Assembly (NCBI GenBank): GCA_034431895.1
Contig: DAOUCM010000155.1
Span: 1 to 12,643 of the forward strand
Source: JAABUE01 sp034431895
Lineage (GTDB): Bacteria > Chloroflexota > Anaerolineae > Anaerolineales > Villigracilaceae
Length of the DNA stretch: 12,643 bases
Direction of reading: 5' to 3'
Part shown: in pieces, positions 10,754-12,643 of the stretch
How the letters are laid out: every line of letters starts with the position of its first letter
Position numbering within the stretch: position 1 is the stretch's first letter
The notes under the pieces: generated by a model
What the model was told of the DNA's origin: nothing
What the model saw: the letters and a program-made list of their open reading frames with translations, nothing else
Databases searched by the model: none
Translations under genes and position numbers: made by a program

Positions 10754-10759
10754 TATAAT
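10754..10759 (+). promoter_or_regulatory. -10 box of the etfBA promoter
   Basis: Perfect TATAAT in an AT-rich stretch, 45 bp before the etfB start. The position 17 bp upstream falls in the palindrome (CGGTAG), not a good -35, which suggests an activator or dependence on UP-like A/T sequence. Confidence 0.55.
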
Positions 10760-10803
10760 AGAAAAAATACCTCAACTCACCTAACAGCAAAAGGAGGAGT
10801 TCC

Positions 10804-11574
10804 TTGAAAATCGTAGCCTGTATCAAACAAGTCCCCGATTCGGCTGCCAAAGTGGTGGTCGAAAACGGGCAAATCTCATGGGGCGATGCGCCGCTGGTCA
10901 TCAATCCATGGGATGAATTTGCGGTCGAAGCCGCGCTCCAGCAAAAAGAAGCGCTGGGCGGTGAAGTCATTGCCGTCAGCATGGGCGGCGAAGCGGCCAA
11001 AGAGGCGCTCAAGCACGCTCTGGCCATGGGCTGTGACCAGGCTATCCTGATTTCAGACCAGGCGCTCGAAGGTCTGGATACCCAAGGCACTGCTCGCGTT
11101 CTGGCAGCCGCCATCCAGAAAATTGGCGGCGTAGACATGGCCTTTTTTGGCCGCCAGACCATTGACGGCGATGCCGGCTTGACCCCGGCCCAATCGGCCC
11201 GTGTGCTGGGCTGGCCGTTCTTGGGCCTGACCGCTAAAGTGGAATGCAGCGGCCGCACCGTCAAGGTCGAACGTGCCACCGAAGAAGGACGCCAGATGGT
11301 CAGCGCCGAACTGCCGGTTGTCTTCAGCATTGCCAAAGATTACGGCGAACCGCGTTATCCTTCCTTCATGGGTATTCGTAAGGCTTCGCGCGCCGAAATC
11401 CCGCTCTGGTCGTTGAGCGACCTGGGCATTAGCGCCCCCGCCCCCGTCATTGCCTGGCCTGCGCTGCTCAACCCGCCCTCGCGTGAAGTCAACTGTGAAT
11501 TCATCACCGGCGGCAGCCCCGAAGAGATTGCCAACGCTCTGGCCGACAAAATCATTGCGGAGAAGGTGCTATGA
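10804..11574 (+). CDS. etfB: Electron transfer flavoprotein, beta subunit
   Basis: 256 residues, full length. EtfB binds AMP and pairs with EtfA to carry electrons from acyl-CoA and other dehydrogenases to the quinone pool. Seen: MKIVACIKQVPD at the N-terminus, NPWDEFAVEAAL (34-45), the nucleotide-binding GRQTIDGDAGLTPAQSA (116-132), LPVVFSI and YPSFMGIRKA. The start is TTG at 10804, with GGAGG 6 nt upstream and no in-frame ATG nearby. The stop overlaps the etfA start (ATGA, 11571-11574). No acyl-CoA dehydrogenase or ETF-quinone oxidoreductase is in view, so the electron donor is not shown. Confidence 0.96.
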   Translation: MKIVACIKQVPDSAAKVVVENGQISWGDAPLVINPWDEFAVEAALQQKEALGGEVIAVSMGGEAAKEALKHALAMGCDQAILISDQALEGLDTQGTARVLAAAIQKIGGVDMAFFGRQTIDGDAGLTPAQSARVLGWPFLGLTAKVECSGRTVKVERATEEGRQMVSAELPVVFSIAKDYGEPRYPSFMGIRKASRAEIPLWSLSDLGISAPAPVIAWPALLNPPSREVNCEFITGGSPEEIANALADKIIAEKVL

Positions 11575-12584
11575 AAACCTGGGTTTACATTGACCACTTC
11601 AAAGGGGAGGCGTTACCTGCCTCTTGGGAAGCCGTGGGCGTGGGCAAGACGCTTGGAAGCGTCACTGCTCTGGTATTTGGGTCGGGTGTAGAAGCACTGG
11701 CCAAGTCGGCCTTCGAGTACGGCGCAGATGAAGTCCTGCTGGGGGATGATGCTGTTTTGGCAGACTTCCGCGCCGAGGTTTACGCCTCCACTCTATCCAA
11801 ACTCGCTTCGGAACAAAGCCCCGACCTGATTCTGTTACCCACGACCACCCGCGGCCGCGAACTGGCCGCCATGACCGCCATAGACCTGAACACCGGCGTG
11901 CTGGTGGATGTGACCGCTGTGGAAGTGGATGGCGACAAGGTCGTGGCTACCCGCCCCATCTACGCCGGAAAATTGCTCGAAAAGACCGTCTGCAATGCCA
12001 AACCGCAAATCGTCACCCTGCGCGGACGGGCCTTCCCCAAGCCCGAAGCGCAAGCCGGGAAAGCCGGCACGCTGACCCGAGTGACGCCCGTCGCCGAGGC
12101 CAAGACGAACGTCGAAGACTATAGCACAGGCGAAGGCGGCGTTTCATTGACCGATGCGGGCGTGATTGTCTCTGGCGGGCGCGGTACGTCCAATAATCCC
12201 GCTCTCACCCCGCCGCCTGGCTTGGACGAAAAACAAGCCGAAATTTGGAAGGCGCAGGAGGGCTTCAAGAAGGTGGGCGAACTGGCTAAGGTGTTGGGCG
12301 GCGCATTGGGCGCCTCGCGCGCGGCGGTGGATGCCGGTTACATCCCCTACGCCCACCAGGTCGGCCAGACCGGCAAGGTGGTTTCGCCCGATTTGTACAT
12401 TGCTTGCGGCATCTCTGGCGCCATCCAGCACCTGGCTGGGATGCGCACCTCCAAGATGATCGTAGCCATCAACAAGGATGCCGAAGCGCCCATCTTCAAA
12501 GTGGCGCGCTATGGCGTGGTGGGCGACATGCACCAGGTCGTCCCGGCGTTGACCGAGGCGTTCAAGAAGAAACTCGGAAAATAA
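11571..12584 (+). CDS. etfA: Electron transfer flavoprotein, alpha subunit
   Basis: 337 residues. EtfA holds the redox FAD in its C-terminal domain. Seen: the N-terminal half up to about 160 (LLPTTTRGRELAA, then VVATRPIYAGK), VIVSGGRG (198-205), and the FAD domain GGALGASRAAVDAG, HQVGQTGKVVSPDLYIACG, ISGAIQHLAGM, IVAINKDAEAPIF. Between VSGGRG and FKKVGELAKVLGGA there are about 22 extra residues (NNPALTPPPGLDEKQAEIWK) compared with the usual short link. The gene overlaps etfB by 4 bp; the two subunits are made in equal amounts from one transcript. Confidence 0.96.
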   Translation: MKTWVYIDHFKGEALPASWEAVGVGKTLGSVTALVFGSGVEALAKSAFEYGADEVLLGDDAVLADFRAEVYASTLSKLASEQSPDLILLPTTTRGRELAAMTAIDLNTGVLVDVTAVEVDGDKVVATRPIYAGKLLEKTVCNAKPQIVTLRGRAFPKPEAQAGKAGTLTRVTPVAEAKTNVEDYSTGEGGVSLTDAGVIVSGGRGTSNNPALTPPPGLDEKQAEIWKAQEGFKKVGELAKVLGGALGASRAAVDAGYIPYAHQVGQTGKVVSPDLYIACGISGAIQHLAGMRTSKMIVAINKDAEAPIFKVARYGVVGDMHQVVPALTEAFKKKLGK

Positions 12585-12616
12585 TTCTCGGCGTGTCCTG
12601 TCAATAGAAGCGGGGT

Positions 12617-12643
12617 CTTTTGGGCGTGTTGTATGCCCAAAAG
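12617..12643 (+). terminator. Hairpin after etfA, cut by the window end
   Basis: CTTTTGGGC (12617-12625) and GCCCAAAAG (12635-12643) are perfect 9-bp complements around a 9-nt loop, 32 bp after the etfA stop. Any T-run would lie beyond the window, so terminator is the likely but unconfirmed reading. Confidence 0.65.

Overview
The window (about 12.6 kb, GC-rich) looks like a chromosomal stretch of a Chloroflexota bacterium, probably Anaerolineae-like. This placement is inference. It rests on the gene families and on the abundance of small intergenic repeats, not on a marker gene. Most genes are ordinary housekeeping or accessory genes, and the unusual material is mostly in the spaces between them.

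Layout. (1) 1-1245, + strand: the tail of an ABC exporter, a strong intrinsic terminator, then azlC-azlD, a branched-chain amino acid exporter pair overlapping by ATGA. (2) 1246-1854: no gene, but a GAATT/CGCGAA repeat tract and a 106-bp structured repeat (copy 1). (3) 8974-1855, - strand: a long series. A promoter and a highly structured leader precede a class III nucleotide cyclase. Then follow an MrfA-like helicase with an HNH nuclease domain inserted before its zinc-binding C-terminus, coaX (type III pantothenate kinase), a 30-codon leader-type ORF, a polysaccharide deacetylase lipoprotein and a methyltransferase. After a gap with its own promoter comes a REC-GGDEF protein with a ruined active site but an intact RxxD inhibitory-site motif. 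(4) 9064-9135: tRNA-Arg(CCU) with a near-consensus promoter. (5) 9136-9691: an inverted-repeat MITE-like element, an ECF-type promoter candidate, a 39-aa membrane microprotein and a terminator. (6) 9695-10430, - strand: groES without groEL, and a small glutaredoxin, sharing an identical 13-nt leader and separated by copy 2 of the structured repeat. (7) 10478-12643, + strand: a hicA toxin-gene remnant, an operator-like palindrome that doubles as a terminator, then etfB-etfA and a terminal hairpin at the window edge.

How the genes work together. azlCD form one transporter and etfBA one heterodimeric flavoprotein. The palindrome before etfBA resembles operators of TetR-family fatty-acid-degradation regulators. 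Cyclase, helicase, coaX, ORF30, deacetylase and methyltransferase are spaced 4-35 bp apart or overlap, so they are probably co-transcribed, but no shared pathway is evident. The strongest candidates for something undescribed are the pseudoknot-capable leader before the cyclase, the paired structured repeat (1635-1740 and 10043-10165), and the helicase-HNH fusion.
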